Shown piece by piece: positions 44,615 to 54,086 of a DNA stretch of 64,000 nt. Origin of the DNA: Azophilus sp963663395 (lineage in GTDB: Bacteria > Pseudomonadota > Gammaproteobacteria > Pseudomonadales > Azotimanducaceae); contig OY760226.1 in the NCBI GenBank assembly GCA_963663395.1, forward strand, positions 4,092,001-4,156,000. The letters run 5' to 3'. Every line of letters begins with the position of its first letter. The first letter of the stretch is position 1. Both the position numbers and the translations under genes were made by a program. The notes under the pieces were generated by a model. That model saw nothing but the letters and a program-made list of their open reading frames with translations. It was not told the origin of the DNA and did no database searches.

Positions 44615-44744
44615 TCCATCCTTCTCCGTGATTGGCCCGCAGTCCGCCCTGTTTGCGGGACAAGCGGCGGATGGAACCGCATCGTGGAAGCAAAATCAAC
44701 GGTGCATTCCCACATTTGCGCCGGCTGAATCGGACGGTGGCGTC

Positions 44745-45950
44745 TCAAGTCGAGTACCTCCGACCCCAGGCAAGCACGCCCATGACGAGGACAATCGCCG
44801 GGACAGAGGCCCAGAGGACCGCATTCCAACCGTAGAGTTGCATGACTGCGCCGGCGCCGAGTGAGCCCAGCGCTGAGAGGCCGAACACCGTAAAGTCGTT
44901 GAACGCCTGGGCCCGAAACCGCTCTTCAGCCCGGTGGGCACTGCCAAGCAGGGTCGTTCCGCCGACGAACAGGAAGTTCCACCCGACGCCCAGCGCAATC
45001 ATCGACAACCCGTAGTGCGTTACCTCGCGCCCCGCAAAGCCGGTGGCCACCGATAAACCAAGTGTCACCGCACCGACCAGCATGACCGGCCTGCAGCCGA
45101 ATCGACTCAACAGGATGCCCGTCACCAGCGACGGTGCGTACATGCCCAGTATGTGAGCTTGAATGACTGTCGCCGTGTGGGCAAGGGAGTGGCCGTCGAC
45201 GACGTGCATGGCGAGAGGCGCGGCCGTCATCACGAAGGCCATGACCCCGAAGCCCGCCGCGCCGCCGAGAACGGCCACCACGAACGTCCGGTTGCGCACG
45301 ATTTCCCGCATGGGCCGGGCGCCGCCGGCTGCGGACGACGCCGCCGCAACCCTCGGGGTGCGCAGCCACAGCAGCAAAACACCCGCTATCACGTAACAGC
45401 ACCCAACCGCCAGAAAGGTTCCGGTAAAACGTGCGCTTTCCACCCACAACTCGCCCCGCGCGGCCAGCTCCGGACCCAGCACCGCGCCGACCATGGACCC
45501 GGCAAGCGTGATCGATACCGCCAATCCCGCCGATTCGGCACTGGCGCTCTCCACCGCCGCGAAGCGGTATTGCTGCGCATAGGCATTGGCGACGCCCACA
45601 AGCACCGCCGCACCGCAGAACAGCGAGAAGCTCCCGCCGGCCAGCGCAACGACGGCGCAGAGCGCCCCGGCGCAGCCGATGCCCGCACCGCAGGCGAAGC
45701 CGCGTGCGCGGCCGATGCGGGACATCGTCCAGGACGCCAGCAGCGTGGCAAGAGCTGTGCCGACTACGAGCATCGACATCGGCAATGTGGCAAGCGCCGG
45801 CGCCGGGGCCAGGTCGCGGCCGACGATTCCGCCCAGGGTGATGAGCGCTGCGCTGCCGGTAACCGCAATCGCCTGCGCGATGGCAAGGATTGCGATGTTC
45901 GTGGTGTGAAGTTGGGTTCGGATGCGTCGGGTTTCCGCTAGCGCGGCCAC
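44745..45950 (-). CDS. MFS transporter (third MFS family in window)
   Basis: A 401-residue, 12-helix transporter. The N-terminal segment is followed by helix 1 (NIAILAIAQAIAVTGSAALI), a loop SWTMSRIGRARGFACGAG (motif A-like), and many Ala/Gly-rich helices. It has the broad pattern of small-molecule MFS exporters. Upstream neighbours are the SulP gene, downstream the P450 and hydratase genes, all on the minus strand with 130 bp to the P450 start. A role in uptake or efflux for the P450 pathway is possible. Substrate unknown. Confidence 0.78.
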   Translation of the reverse strand: MAALAETRRIRTQLHTTNIAILAIAQAIAVTGSAALITLGGIVGRDLAPAPALATLPMSMLVVGTALATLLASWTMSRIGRARGFACGAGIGCAGALCAVVALAGGSFSLFCGAAVLVGVANAYAQQYRFAAVESASAESAGLAVSITLAGSMVGAVLGPELAARGELWVESARFTGTFLAVGCCYVIAGVLLLWLRTPRVAAASSAAGGARPMREIVRNRTFVVAVLGGAAGFGVMAFVMTAAPLAMHVVDGHSLAHTATVIQAHILGMYAPSLVTGILLSRFGCRPVMLVGAVTLGLSVATGFAGREVTHYGLSMIALGVGWNFLFVGGTTLLGSAHRAEERFRAQAFNDFTVFGLSALGSLGAGAVMQLYGWNAVLWASVPAIVLVMGVLAWGRRYST

Positions 45951-45990
45951 AGTTTAGCGCGATCGGGCGCTTGCTCCTCAATCGGTGCGG

Positions 45991-47844
45991 TCAGGGCCTG
46001 GGCGGGCTTGCCGTGTCCCCAGCATCCCGGGGCTCCTGGCGCGCTTCATCCTGTACCGCTTCATCCCTGGCGACCTCGTTCTCCAGCCGGGTCATGGCCT
46101 CCGCGGTGCTGAAGAACAGCCGGCCCGTCAGTTCGGCGATCAGCCTGGAACGCTCCAGTTGATCGAGGACCGAGTGCTTGACGTCGGAAAGGTGCAGCTT
46201 GATGCCCTGCTCATTCAGCGTGTCGTTCAGTCGGGCCAGCATCTCGACGCCGCTCACGTCGATGACGTTGATCGCGCTGCACACCAGCACTACCTGGTCG
46301 GTGGCCGGCCGGCGGCTGATGATCCGGAGTATCCGGGTCTCGATGTTGTTGGCGTTGGCGAAAAAGATGTTCTCGTCCACGCGGATGGCGGCGATGTGCT
46401 CGCGGGTTTCCGCATCGTGCCTGCGCACGGCGCGGAAGCTGTCGGACTCGCCGACGCGCCCCACCAGGGTGACCTGGGCGCGGCTGGAGCGGCGCACGAA
46501 AAACGCGATGGAAAGCAGCACCCCGACGATCAGCCCCCCCTCCACGCCGAAGGCGAGCACGGTAACGAAGGTGACCAGTTCCGTCACTCCGTCTTCCCGA
46601 TAGACGCGCCAGTGCCGGTAGACGGACCCGAAATCGATCAGGCCCACCACCGAGATGATCACAATCGCCGCGAGCGTGGCCTGCGGCAGGTCCTTGAACA
46701 ATGGCGTTGCGACCATCAGCACCGCCAGTATCACCAGAACGCAGGTCAGGGAACTGACCGGCGTGCGGGCGCCGGCCTGGTAGTTGACGCTGCTGCCCGA
46801 AAAGCTGCCGGCAACCGGTGTGGCTCCTGAGAACCCGGCGGTCAGGTTGGCCACACCGAGAGCCAGCAGTTCCTGGGGGTTGTCCAGCCGGATGCGCTCG
46901 CGCACCGCCAGGGAAGAGCCGATGGTGTAGCTCTCCACGTAGACCACCGCCGCGATCATGGCCGCCGACGGCATGACCTGCAGCCACATCAGCGGGTCCA
47001 GCGGAGGCAGCGTGAATTCCGGCAGGCCGCCGGGAACATGGCCGGCCGTGGCGACGCCGAAAGTCAGGTCGAGGTCGAACAGCGCCACCACCAGGGTAGT
47101 GAACAACAGCACCACCAGGGGCCCGGCCCTGGAAATCGCCGCCGAGCCCTCCAGCGCCGGCCAGATGCGCGCGCCGAGCCGGTCGCCGTAGCGGCGCGCA
47201 CCCCACATCAGCGCAAGGCTCGCGACAGCTATCGACAGGGTGGCCGGATTGAGTGACCCGATGTTTTTTATCAGGCCCCAGAGCGCGGCGATGGGGATGG
47301 CGTCGTCTTCCTTGTGAATGCCGGTAAAGCCGTTCAACTGGCTCAGAATGATGAGCACCGCCGCGGCATTGATGAAGCCGGTGATCACCGGGTAGCTCAA
47401 CAGGTGCACGATGCCGCCCATCTGGGTCACCCGCAGCACCAGCAGGAAAATGCCGGCCTCGATGCAGATCACCGTGGTCACGGCCATGTGCCCGCCTTCG
47501 AAATCGGGTACGTGCTGGCCGATGGCGGCCGCCACCATCAGCGCCGCCACCGCCACCGGCCCCACCACCAGGTGGCGAGAAGAGCCGAGCACCGTATAGG
47601 CCAGCATCGGCAGCAGGCAGGCGTACAACCCGGCCTGGGGAGGCAGCCCGGCCAGAAAGGCATAGGCCATCGACTTGGGCACGGAGATCACCGCAACCAC
47701 CAGCCCGGCCACCAGGTCGTGATTGAGGTCGGCGGGCCGATAACGCGCCAGAACGCCAATGATCGGCACGTAGCCGCGCCAGCCGCTATCGAGCGGATGC
47801 GGGTTCGGCCCCGACGGGGCGGATTGCGGTTCCAGTTGCTCCAC
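45991..47844 (-). CDS. SulP family anion transporter with STAS domain
   Basis: A 617-residue SulP transporter. The N-terminal membrane domain has DLVAGLVVAVISVPKSMAYA, LAGLPPQAGLYACLLP, SRHLVVGPVAVAALMVA and PVAGSFSGSSVNYQAGARTP, all SulP signatures. A C-terminal STAS domain (about 500-590, with VDENIFFANANNIETRILRI and VSGVEMLARLNDTLNEQG) follows. It probably exchanges sulfate, bicarbonate or a similar anion. The start is GTG-like or ATG near 47844. A repeat element separates it from the thiolase gene. Confidence 0.88.
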   Translation of the reverse strand: MEQLEPQSAPSGPNPHPLDSGWRGYVPIIGVLARYRPADLNHDLVAGLVVAVISVPKSMAYAFLAGLPPQAGLYACLLPMLAYTVLGSSRHLVVGPVAVAALMVAAAIGQHVPDFEGGHMAVTTVICIEAGIFLLVLRVTQMGGIVHLLSYPVITGFINAAAVLIILSQLNGFTGIHKEDDAIPIAALWGLIKNIGSLNPATLSIAVASLALMWGARRYGDRLGARIWPALEGSAAISRAGPLVVLLFTTLVVALFDLDLTFGVATAGHVPGGLPEFTLPPLDPLMWLQVMPSAAMIAAVVYVESYTIGSSLAVRERIRLDNPQELLALGVANLTAGFSGATPVAGSFSGSSVNYQAGARTPVSSLTCVLVILAVLMVATPLFKDLPQATLAAIVIISVVGLIDFGSVYRHWRVYREDGVTELVTFVTVLAFGVEGGLIVGVLLSIAFFVRRSSRAQVTLVGRVGESDSFRAVRRHDAETREHIAAIRVDENIFFANANNIETRILRIISRRPATDQVVLVCSAINVIDVSGVEMLARLNDTLNEQGIKLHLSDVKHSVLDQLERSRLIAELTGRLFFSTAEAMTRLENEVARDEAVQDEARQEPRDAGDTASPPRP

Positions 47845-47919
47845 GGTGCGGATTGTACCTGCCCCGCATCCCGGGCACGGCTATCCGCCCCGCCGGTGCA
47901 CTTGCCCGGCGCGCTAAAG

Positions 47920-48161
47920 CGCAGGGAACAACGGTTGGATGTACGATGAGAGCGGGCGTGGAACGAACAACGCCGGATTTCGGAAAAGAGTTCGCCTGCG
48001 GGGCTTCCCTTTCGGCGCGTTAAGCTCGTTCGAACGCCTTGCGTACACCAAGACAAAGAGGCCGGTGCGCCGAAAGGGAAGCCCCGCAGGCGAACTCGCT
48101 GCCCGATGCAGGCGTTTGTCCCTCAGAAGCGAAAGAAACGAATGGAGAATTGTTCCCTGCG
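47920..48161. repeat. 242-bp nested inverted-repeat element (possible MITE or large hairpin)
   Basis: An inner pair of perfect 31-bp arms (47988-48018 and 48067-48097) encloses a 48-bp centre. An outer pair of 12-bp arms (cgcagggaacaa 47920-47931; ttgttccctgcg 48150-48161) frames the whole. There is no coding sequence in this 330-bp gap between the SulP and thiolase genes. The nested symmetry suggests a non-autonomous mobile element or a large cruciform/RNA structure. A short gttcgaac in the centre looks like a tRNA T-loop but the rest does not fold as tRNA. Confidence 0.65.
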
Positions 48162-48174
48162 AGCTTCCAGACCT

Positions 48175-49371
48175 TCAGGCCGCGCCGACGATGCACACCG
48201 CCGCGACGTTCTGGTTCGGTGCTCCGCCGAGATTGTGTGTCAGGCCAATGCTCGGGTTGGGAAGCTGACGCTCTTCCGCGCGCCCCTGCAGTTGCAGGTA
48301 CATCTCGTAGAGCATGCGGATTCCAGACGCGCCGATCGGGTGGCCGAAGCACTTGAGGCCGCCGTCGATCTGGCAGGGAATCGCGCCGTCGGCGTCATAG
48401 AAGCCGTCCATTACATCCTTGAGAGCGCCACCTTCCGGGGAAAGCTGCAGGTCTTCCGTGGTGACGAACTCGGTAATGGAAAAGCAGTCGTGGCATTCGA
48501 ACATGCTCACTTCTTCGCGCGGGTTGCGGATGCCCGCCTCCGCATAGGCCTTGGTGGCGGCGATACGCGTAGTGTGGAAATAGCTGCCGTCCCAGGAACT
48601 GTGGCCCGCTTCCGAGCCGTTGGAGAGGGAGAGCTGCAGTGCCTTGATGGTGACTATGTTGTCCTTGCCCAGCCGGCGCGCGATCTCGGGCGTGGTGACG
48701 ATGGCGGCCGCGGCGCCGTCGCTGACGCCGCAGCAGTCAAAGAGACCGAGCGGCTCGGCGATCATGGGCGCATTGATGGCGTCATCCTCGGTGATCGCCC
48801 GCTGCAGGTGTGCCTTGGGATTTCTGGTGCCGTTGGCGTGGCTCTTGACGGAAACGTGAGCGATGGCGCGCTTGAGGTCTTCCTTGTCGACGCCGTGCTT
48901 CGCCCGGTAGGCGCTGGCAAGCTGCGCGAAACTGCCGGGCGCCGAGCCGGTGGCCGTCCACAGGGGAGTCAGGGTGCCGGAGTTGCCGCCGGGCAGCCCG
49001 CCATAGCCGGTGTCCTTGAGCTTCTCGACGCCCAGGGCAAGCGCGATGTCCGCTGCGCCCGAGGCTACCGCGTAGACGGCGCCGCGAAAGGCTTCCGAAC
49101 CGGAAGCGCAGAAGTTCTCCACACGGGTCACCGCGATGTTCGGCAGGCGCAGGGAAATGCTCAAGGGTAGCCCGCTGCGCCCTACATTGACGAAATCCAT
49201 CGCCGTGGAAAGCCATGCCGCCTCGATCTCGTTGCGGTCTATGCCGGCATCGCCCAGCGCTTCATCGAAGGCCTCGACGATGAGTTCTTCCGCGCCGGCA
49301 TCCCACCGCTCTCCGAATTTTGAGCAACCCATGCCGAGAATCGCGACCTTGTCCCTGATGCCCTGTGCCAT
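48175..49371 (-). CDS. Thiolase family protein (SCP-x type)
   Basis: A 398-residue thiolase-like protein. The nucleophile is Cys88 in NFCASGSEA, and the second motif FGHPIGASG holds the active-site His. The body has VAILGMGCSKFGERWDAGAE and GLFDCCGVSDGAAAAIVT. The SCP-x/nondecarboxylating group acts on sterol or branched acyl-CoA thioesters. It lies 25 bp downstream of the HMG-CoA-synthase-like/DUF35 gene on the same strand; this pair is a well-known arrangement in which the DUF35 protein partners the thiolase. The likely role is side-chain or ring degradation of sterol-like or aromatic acids. Confidence 0.87.
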   Translation of the reverse strand: MAQGIRDKVAILGMGCSKFGERWDAGAEELIVEAFDEALGDAGIDRNEIEAAWLSTAMDFVNVGRSGLPLSISLRLPNIAVTRVENFCASGSEAFRGAVYAVASGAADIALALGVEKLKDTGYGGLPGGNSGTLTPLWTATGSAPGSFAQLASAYRAKHGVDKEDLKRAIAHVSVKSHANGTRNPKAHLQRAITEDDAINAPMIAEPLGLFDCCGVSDGAAAAIVTTPEIARRLGKDNIVTIKALQLSLSNGSEAGHSSWDGSYFHTTRIAATKAYAEAGIRNPREEVSMFECHDCFSITEFVTTEDLQLSPEGGALKDVMDGFYDADGAIPCQIDGGLKCFGHPIGASGIRMLYEMYLQLQGRAEERQLPNPSIGLTHNLGGAPNQNVAAVCIVGAA

Positions 49372-49396
49372 TTCGAATGTCCTCTTCGATGCTGTT

Positions 49397-50845
49397 TCAA
49401 GCGGAGCGGAGGGGAACCGCTTTCCAGAAATACCTCGGTAGACCGCGCGCCCGATCGACCGACTTGATGCGAAAACGCATTTCCACCTGCATCCCGACGT
49501 CGATTTCGCCGACCTCCACGTCGGTGAAGTCGGTCATGAGACGCCCTCCGTTCTCAAAGTCAATCATGCCATAGTGCGATGGCGGATTGGGAGTGAACGC
49601 CAGGTAGTCCGCAGACCAACTGGCGACCTTTGCCAGCTCGTCCCGGAACGAATAGGGCTCCTGGGTGTCGGTCGCCCGGCACTGCGGGTTGACGCACACC
49701 CTCGCCCGCGGGAACTGCAGCGTGCCGCATTGGGTGCAACGCCCGCCCACCAGCCCGAGCAGCATGTCGCGATTGCGATAGGCCGTGGACAGCGATGTCT
49801 GGTACTCGGCCGCCTCGCCCCGCTTGCCTTCGTCGATGCTGATCAGGTCGTTGTATGAAAGATACTTCAGGTAGTTGTCTTCAGGCTGGCGGGCGGCCAG
49901 CGCCGCACCCACGGATTGCGGCGCCGAGTAGCCCGATATCGCTTCGGTCGCCCTGAACAGCAGCGCCTCACAGCCGTTGGCGAAGCTGCAAACCAGCATG
50001 TAGTCGCCTGGCTTGACGCGGGTTTCCAACGCATGCAACGCCATCAGCAACGGATGCGCGGTGCCGGTCTCGCCAAGCTGCCCGGCAAGGTTGTCCACCA
50101 CCGATTCGCCCGCCAGGCCCGACCGGCGCGCGACATTGGCGGCGGCGCGGCCAATGGTGGTCGGCAGCACGAAGTGCGCCACGGCATCGGCGGAGACGCC
50201 CGTCTGCTCCAGCAGCCGGGCAATGGCCGCCGGCACGATCTTGGCCAGGCCCTCGTCACGAATCCAGCGTTCTTCCCAGTCGTAGTCGAACTCCTGGCCC
50301 GCGCCGCGGTAGTGGTCGAGAAAGTCCACCGATTCGACGGTGCCGCCCACGACCTGCAGCAACTCCCTGTCGGCGCCGACGGATACGCTGACCGCACCGT
50401 CGCCCCACGCGAGTTCGCCCGGGCTCCTCGCCATTGCCCGGCGGTTTTCCGAAGCAACCAGCAACACCTCGCGAGCGCCGCCGCGCACCGAAGAGCAGGC
50501 CTGTGACAACGCACCGAGGGCGGCACGCTGAGACGACGTCACGTCCAGGGTGCGGATCTCGCCTTCCAGCGATAGCGCCGTGGCGATGATTCCGGCCTGC
50601 TGCCGGTCGATGAACGGGCCCGTCGTACTCGCAAACATCAGGGCTTCCGGCCCGCCGTTGGCAACCAGGCCCCGCGCCGCTTCCACGCCCATGGTGATGG
50701 CGTCTTCGTCCCAGCCGCAGATCGACCGTTCGCCCCGCCCTTTGCGCGCATAGGAAGGGTCGTACCAGGCGTGGGCCGCGGCAACGGCACTTCTTTGCAG
50801 GCGAAGCCTTGGGATGTACGCGCTGTATCCGGTGATTCCGACCAT
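49397..50845 (-). CDS. HMG-CoA synthase-like protein fused to a DUF35 OB-fold/zinc-ribbon domain
   Basis: A 482-residue fusion. Residues 1-340 have the thiolase-fold order of HMG-CoA synthase/ketoacyl synthase III (MVGITGYSAYIPRLRL, VTSSQRAALGAL, LAWGDGAVSVSVG, VLPTTIG, VCSFANGCEALL). The place where the nucleophile Cys normally sits reads TSSQRAALGA (about 103-112), so classical condensation chemistry is unlikely. The C-terminal 130 residues are a DUF35 zinc ribbon (CTQCGTLQFPRARVCVNPQC) plus OB-fold. DUF35 proteins bind thiolases and acyl-CoA ligands. The start ATG 50845 has aagga about 11 nt upstream. It is the first gene of the pair with the thiolase. Confidence 0.82.
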   Translation of the reverse strand: MVGITGYSAYIPRLRLQRSAVAAAHAWYDPSYARKGRGERSICGWDEDAITMGVEAARGLVANGGPEALMFASTTGPFIDRQQAGIIATALSLEGEIRTLDVTSSQRAALGALSQACSSVRGGAREVLLVASENRRAMARSPGELAWGDGAVSVSVGADRELLQVVGGTVESVDFLDHYRGAGQEFDYDWEERWIRDEGLAKIVPAAIARLLEQTGVSADAVAHFVLPTTIGRAAANVARRSGLAGESVVDNLAGQLGETGTAHPLLMALHALETRVKPGDYMLVCSFANGCEALLFRATEAISGYSAPQSVGAALAARQPEDNYLKYLSYNDLISIDEGKRGEAAEYQTSLSTAYRNRDMLLGLVGGRCTQCGTLQFPRARVCVNPQCRATDTQEPYSFRDELAKVASWSADYLAFTPNPPSHYGMIDFENGGRLMTDFTDVEVGEIDVGMQVEMRFRIKSVDRARGLPRYFWKAVPLRSA

Positions 50846-51081
50846 AGTGAACTGTTCCTTGGTGAGATTGGGCGAACCGTAGACGCAAATGCTGCAACCG
50901 TGATGCTATTCGATCAGATTCATGGACCGCAATTCGAAATTCGCGGCGAACCGGCGGCGACGTCTGATCGAACTCGTAGCGGGTCACCGGGCGGCCCACA
51001 CCAGGCCGGCTATGGCAAAGACAGGTTTCATGGCAGGATTGCAGGCCAACGCACGCGCATCGCTACACAAAGGATAACGTC

Positions 51082-51564
51082 ATGTCCCGACTGCAACTCG
51101 CCATCAACGTGACAGACCTCGACCGCGCCATCGACTTCTACTCCAGGTTGTTCGATACCGGACCAGCCAAGGTGAAACCCTCGTACGCCAACTTCGAGGT
51201 TGCTGATCCACCGCTGAAACTGGTGCTGTTCGAAGGTCCGGATGGGGCAACGATCAATCACCTCGGGGTCGAGTGCGAGACCGCCGACGAGGTGGTGGCC
51301 GCCGAGCGGCGGCTGGCGGCAGCGGGGCTCGACACGACGGGCGTCGATGAAACCGTTTGCTGCTTTGCCGAAAAGGCCGAGACCTGGGTGGTCGACCCCG
51401 ACGGCGCCCGGTGGGAGTGGTACGTCAAATCGGGCGATGCGGAACAGTTGCACAACACGGTGATTCGGAGTCTTTCCGATACCCCGGAGTCCCGGCCCGC
51501 GGCCACGGCTTGTTGCGAAGAGCAGCCTGGTCAGCAAGCACGCCTGCCATTGCCGGCTGTTTGA
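51082..51564 (+). CDS. VOC family protein, ArsI/CadI-like
   Basis: A 160-residue vicinal-oxygen-chelate protein. It has INVTDLDRAIDFYSRLFDTG, AKVKPSYANFEVADPPLKLV, HLGVECETADEVVAAERRL, WVVDPDGARWEWYVKSGDAE, and Cys pairs near CCFAEK and at the C-terminus (ATACCEEQ). The pattern ... PAKVKPSYANFEV and EVVAAERRLAAAG, with the cysteines, matches the ArsI/CadI group that breaks carbon-arsenic bonds or binds cadmium. The start ATG 51082 has aagga 8 nt upstream. It sits alone between the HMG-CoA-synthase-like gene and the interrupted SDR. No ars regulator is nearby, so the role is tentative. Confidence 0.72.
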   Translation: MSRLQLAINVTDLDRAIDFYSRLFDTGPAKVKPSYANFEVADPPLKLVLFEGPDGATINHLGVECETADEVVAAERRLAAAGLDTTGVDETVCCFAEKAETWVVDPDGARWEWYVKSGDAEQLHNTVIRSLSDTPESRPAATACCEEQPGQQARLPLPAV

Positions 51565-52122
51565 AACAACGAACTGGCCGGCGCATTGAAACCACGAGGA
51601 ATCCACGCCGTTGTCATCAGGCTTCACCGCTCGTGACGTAGCCGACCAATCGGGGCGAACGTTCCTCGTCACCGGCGCCAACACCGGCATTGGCTTCGAG
51701 ACGACCCGGGTGCTGGCACGGCGTGGCGCCCGGGTACTGCTCGGGTGCCGTTCCGAAGACCGCGCCAGAACCGCTATCGCAAAGATCTGCGCCGAGTTCC
51801 CCGACGCCGATCTGGAATTCCTGCCGCTCGACCAGGCCGACCTCGGCAGCGTTCGGGCCGCGGCGGAACAGGTGGCCGACGAACGGCGCCTCGACGTGCT
51901 GGTCAACAACGCCGGGATCATGGGGGTGCCCTTCACCCTCACGAAAGACGGCTTCGAGTCGATGTTCGGCGTCAACCACCTCGGCACCTTTGCGCTGACC
52001 GCCCTGCTCCTGCCCAAACTGCAGGATGCCGAGGGGAGCCGGGTGGTGATCACGAGCAGCCTCGCCCATCGCACCGCCCGCATTTTCTGGGACGACCTCG
52101 GCGCAAGGAAGTCCTATAGGTC

Positions 52123-52128
52123 GCTAGC
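52123..52128. repeat. Left 6-bp target-site duplication of the IS element
   Basis: gctagc directly precedes the element and is repeated at 54081-54086 directly after it. Confidence 0.8.
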
Positions 52129-54080
52129 CCGAAGTTCCAGCCATTTGACCCGTTCATTGGAGTTAAGCGACTGATTGCAATACGGAAACAGCGTTTTCGG
52201 ATTGTCGAAGTGTTCCCATGTATTATATGACGTTAATGTTGTAATGCGGTGTTATATAGAATACTATCGTTCCCATGTACATCGAAACCGTCCCCAACCG
52301 CAGCTCGCCTCCCGCCATCCTCCTGCGCGAAGGCTGGCGCGAGGGCGTCAAGGTCAGGAAACGCACCTTGGCCAACCTCTCCAAATGGCCCCCGACGCTC
52401 GTCGAGGGCCTGCGCGTGCTGCTCAAGGGCGGCACCGCGGTGTCGCGCCTCGACGACGCCTTCGACATCGTGCGTTCCAAACCCCACGGCCATGTCGCCG
52501 CCGTGCTCGGCACGCTGCGCAAGCTGCGCCTGGACCGCGCCATCGCCGGGGCGGACTCGCCCGAGCGCCGGCGCGTGCTGGCGATGATCGTCGCCCGGGT
52601 CCTTGAGCCGGGTTCCAAGCTGGCGACTGCCCGGAGCCTGGCGGCGGACACCGCGCACGACTCGCTCGCCGAGACGCTGGCGCTGGAGGACTGCGACGAG
52701 GACGATCTGTACGCCGCCATGGACTGGCTGCTCGAGCGTCAGGACGCCATCGAGCGGCGCTTGGCGAAGCGCCATCTTGAGGACGGCGCCCTGGTGTTCT
52801 ACGACCTCACCTCGGTGTGGCTGGAAGGACGCCACTGCCCGCTGGGGCGGCGCGGCTACTCGCGCGACGGCAGGCGCGGCAAGCTGCAGATCGAGTTTGG
52901 GCTGTTGTGCGACGCCGAGGGCCGTCCGGTGGCGGTGGAGGTGTTCGATGGCAACACCGCGGACCCGGCCACCGTGGGCGCGCAGGTCGACAAGCTCAGG
53001 CGCCGCTTCGGGTTCTCCAGGGTGGTGCTGGTGGGCGACCGGGGGATGTTGACCGAGGCGCGCATCCGCGAGGACGTGAGGCCCGCGGGGCTGGACTGGA
53101 TCAGCGCGCTGCGGGGTCCGGCGGTGCGCTCGCTGGTGGAGTCCGGCGCGGTGCAACTGTCGCTGTTCGACGAGACCGACCTGGTGGAGATCCGCAGCGA
53201 CGCCTATCCGGGCGAGCGCCTCATGGTGTGCCGCAATCCGCTGTTGGCCGAGGAGCGGGCGCGCAAGCGGGAAGCACTGCTGCGGGCCACCGAGGCGTTG
53301 CTCGATCCCATCGTGGCGGCCACGCGGCGGGAGAAGCGGCGCCTGAAGGGCGCGGACAAGATCGGCCTGCGCGCGGGCAAGGTTGTCGGCAAATACAAGA
53401 TGGCCAAGCACTTCGATCTGGCTATCGAGGACGACGCGTTCGGCTATCGGCGAAAGCCGGAGTCCATCGCTGCGGAGGCGGCGCTGGACGGCTTGTACGT
53501 CGTGCGCACCAGCCTGCCCGCGGGCGAACTCGACGCCGAGGGCACCGTGCGCGCCTACAAGCGCCTGAGCGCGGTCGAGCGCGCCTTCCGGAGCCTGAAG
53601 ACCGTGGACCTGAAGGTGCGGCCGGTGTTCCACCGAACCGCTGACCGGGTGCGCGCGCACGTGTTCCTGTGCATGCTGGCCTACTACGTGGAATGGCACA
53701 TGCGCGCCCGGCTCAAGCCGCTGCTGTTCGACGACCACGACCCGGCCGCCGCCGAGGCGGCGCGCACTTCCATCGTCGCGCCGGCGCGGGTCTCCGACGC
53801 CGCCAAGGAAAAAGCCCGCGGCAAACGCACCGCCAACGGTCTGCCGGTGCACAGCTTCCGCACCCTGCTCGGCGACCTGGCGACGATCGCCAAGAACCAG
53901 GTCGTGCCCCGGTTGCCCGGCGCCGAACCGTTCGAGGTCCTCACCCGGCCCACCGCGCTACAGCGCGAAGCCTTCAAACTCCTCGGCGTGCGTCTGGAAC
54001 GTTCCCAGTAGCGTCCCCCTCGGTTTTTTGAATTATCCGGAAAATCAATGGGTTGGATCAAACATCATCTGGAAGTTCAG
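52129..54080 (+). mobile_element. IS1634-like insertion sequence, apparently complete
   Basis: A 1952-bp element. Its ends are inverted repeats ccgaagttccag (52129-52140) and ctggaagttcag (54069-54080), matching at 10 of 12 positions when one is reversed. A 6-bp target repeat gctagc flanks both sides. One intact transposase gene fills the body, preceded by 146 bp of AT-rich leader that likely holds its promoter. The direct repeats of 5-6 bp, the length and the transposase fit the IS1634 family. Because the interrupted SDR closes exactly on excision, the insertion appears recent. Confidence 0.85.
52275..54011 (+). CDS. IS1634-family transposase
   Basis: A 578-residue DDE transposase. The catalytic aspartates are probably Asp177 in VFYDLTSVW and Asp255 in VLVGDRGML, and the glutamate lies in the late segment YKRLSAVERAFRSLKTVDLK (an IS4-like Y-R-E-K arrangement). 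The insertion domain between Asp255 and Glu carries LMVCRNPLLAEERARKREAL and GYRRKPESIA. The protein is full length for the family and has no frameshift, so it may be active. The start ATG 52275 lies shortly after an AT-rich stretch. Confidence 0.88.
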   Translation: MYIETVPNRSSPPAILLREGWREGVKVRKRTLANLSKWPPTLVEGLRVLLKGGTAVSRLDDAFDIVRSKPHGHVAAVLGTLRKLRLDRAIAGADSPERRRVLAMIVARVLEPGSKLATARSLAADTAHDSLAETLALEDCDEDDLYAAMDWLLERQDAIERRLAKRHLEDGALVFYDLTSVWLEGRHCPLGRRGYSRDGRRGKLQIEFGLLCDAEGRPVAVEVFDGNTADPATVGAQVDKLRRRFGFSRVVLVGDRGMLTEARIREDVRPAGLDWISALRGPAVRSLVESGAVQLSLFDETDLVEIRSDAYPGERLMVCRNPLLAEERARKREALLRATEALLDPIVAATRREKRRLKGADKIGLRAGKVVGKYKMAKHFDLAIEDDAFGYRRKPESIAAEAALDGLYVVRTSLPAGELDAEGTVRAYKRLSAVERAFRSLKTVDLKVRPVFHRTADRVRAHVFLCMLAYYVEWHMRARLKPLLFDDHDPAAAEAARTSIVAPARVSDAAKEKARGKRTANGLPVHSFRTLLGDLATIAKNQVVPRLPGAEPFEVLTRPTALQREAFKLLGVRLERSQ

Positions 54081-54086
54081 GCTAGC
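54081..54086. repeat. Right 6-bp target-site duplication of the IS element
   Basis: gctagc directly follows the element's right end and matches 52123-52128. Confidence 0.8.

Noticed and set aside
48019..48066. tRNA-like gttcgaac in the inverted-repeat element
   Set aside because: No acceptor, D or anticodon arm fits around it.
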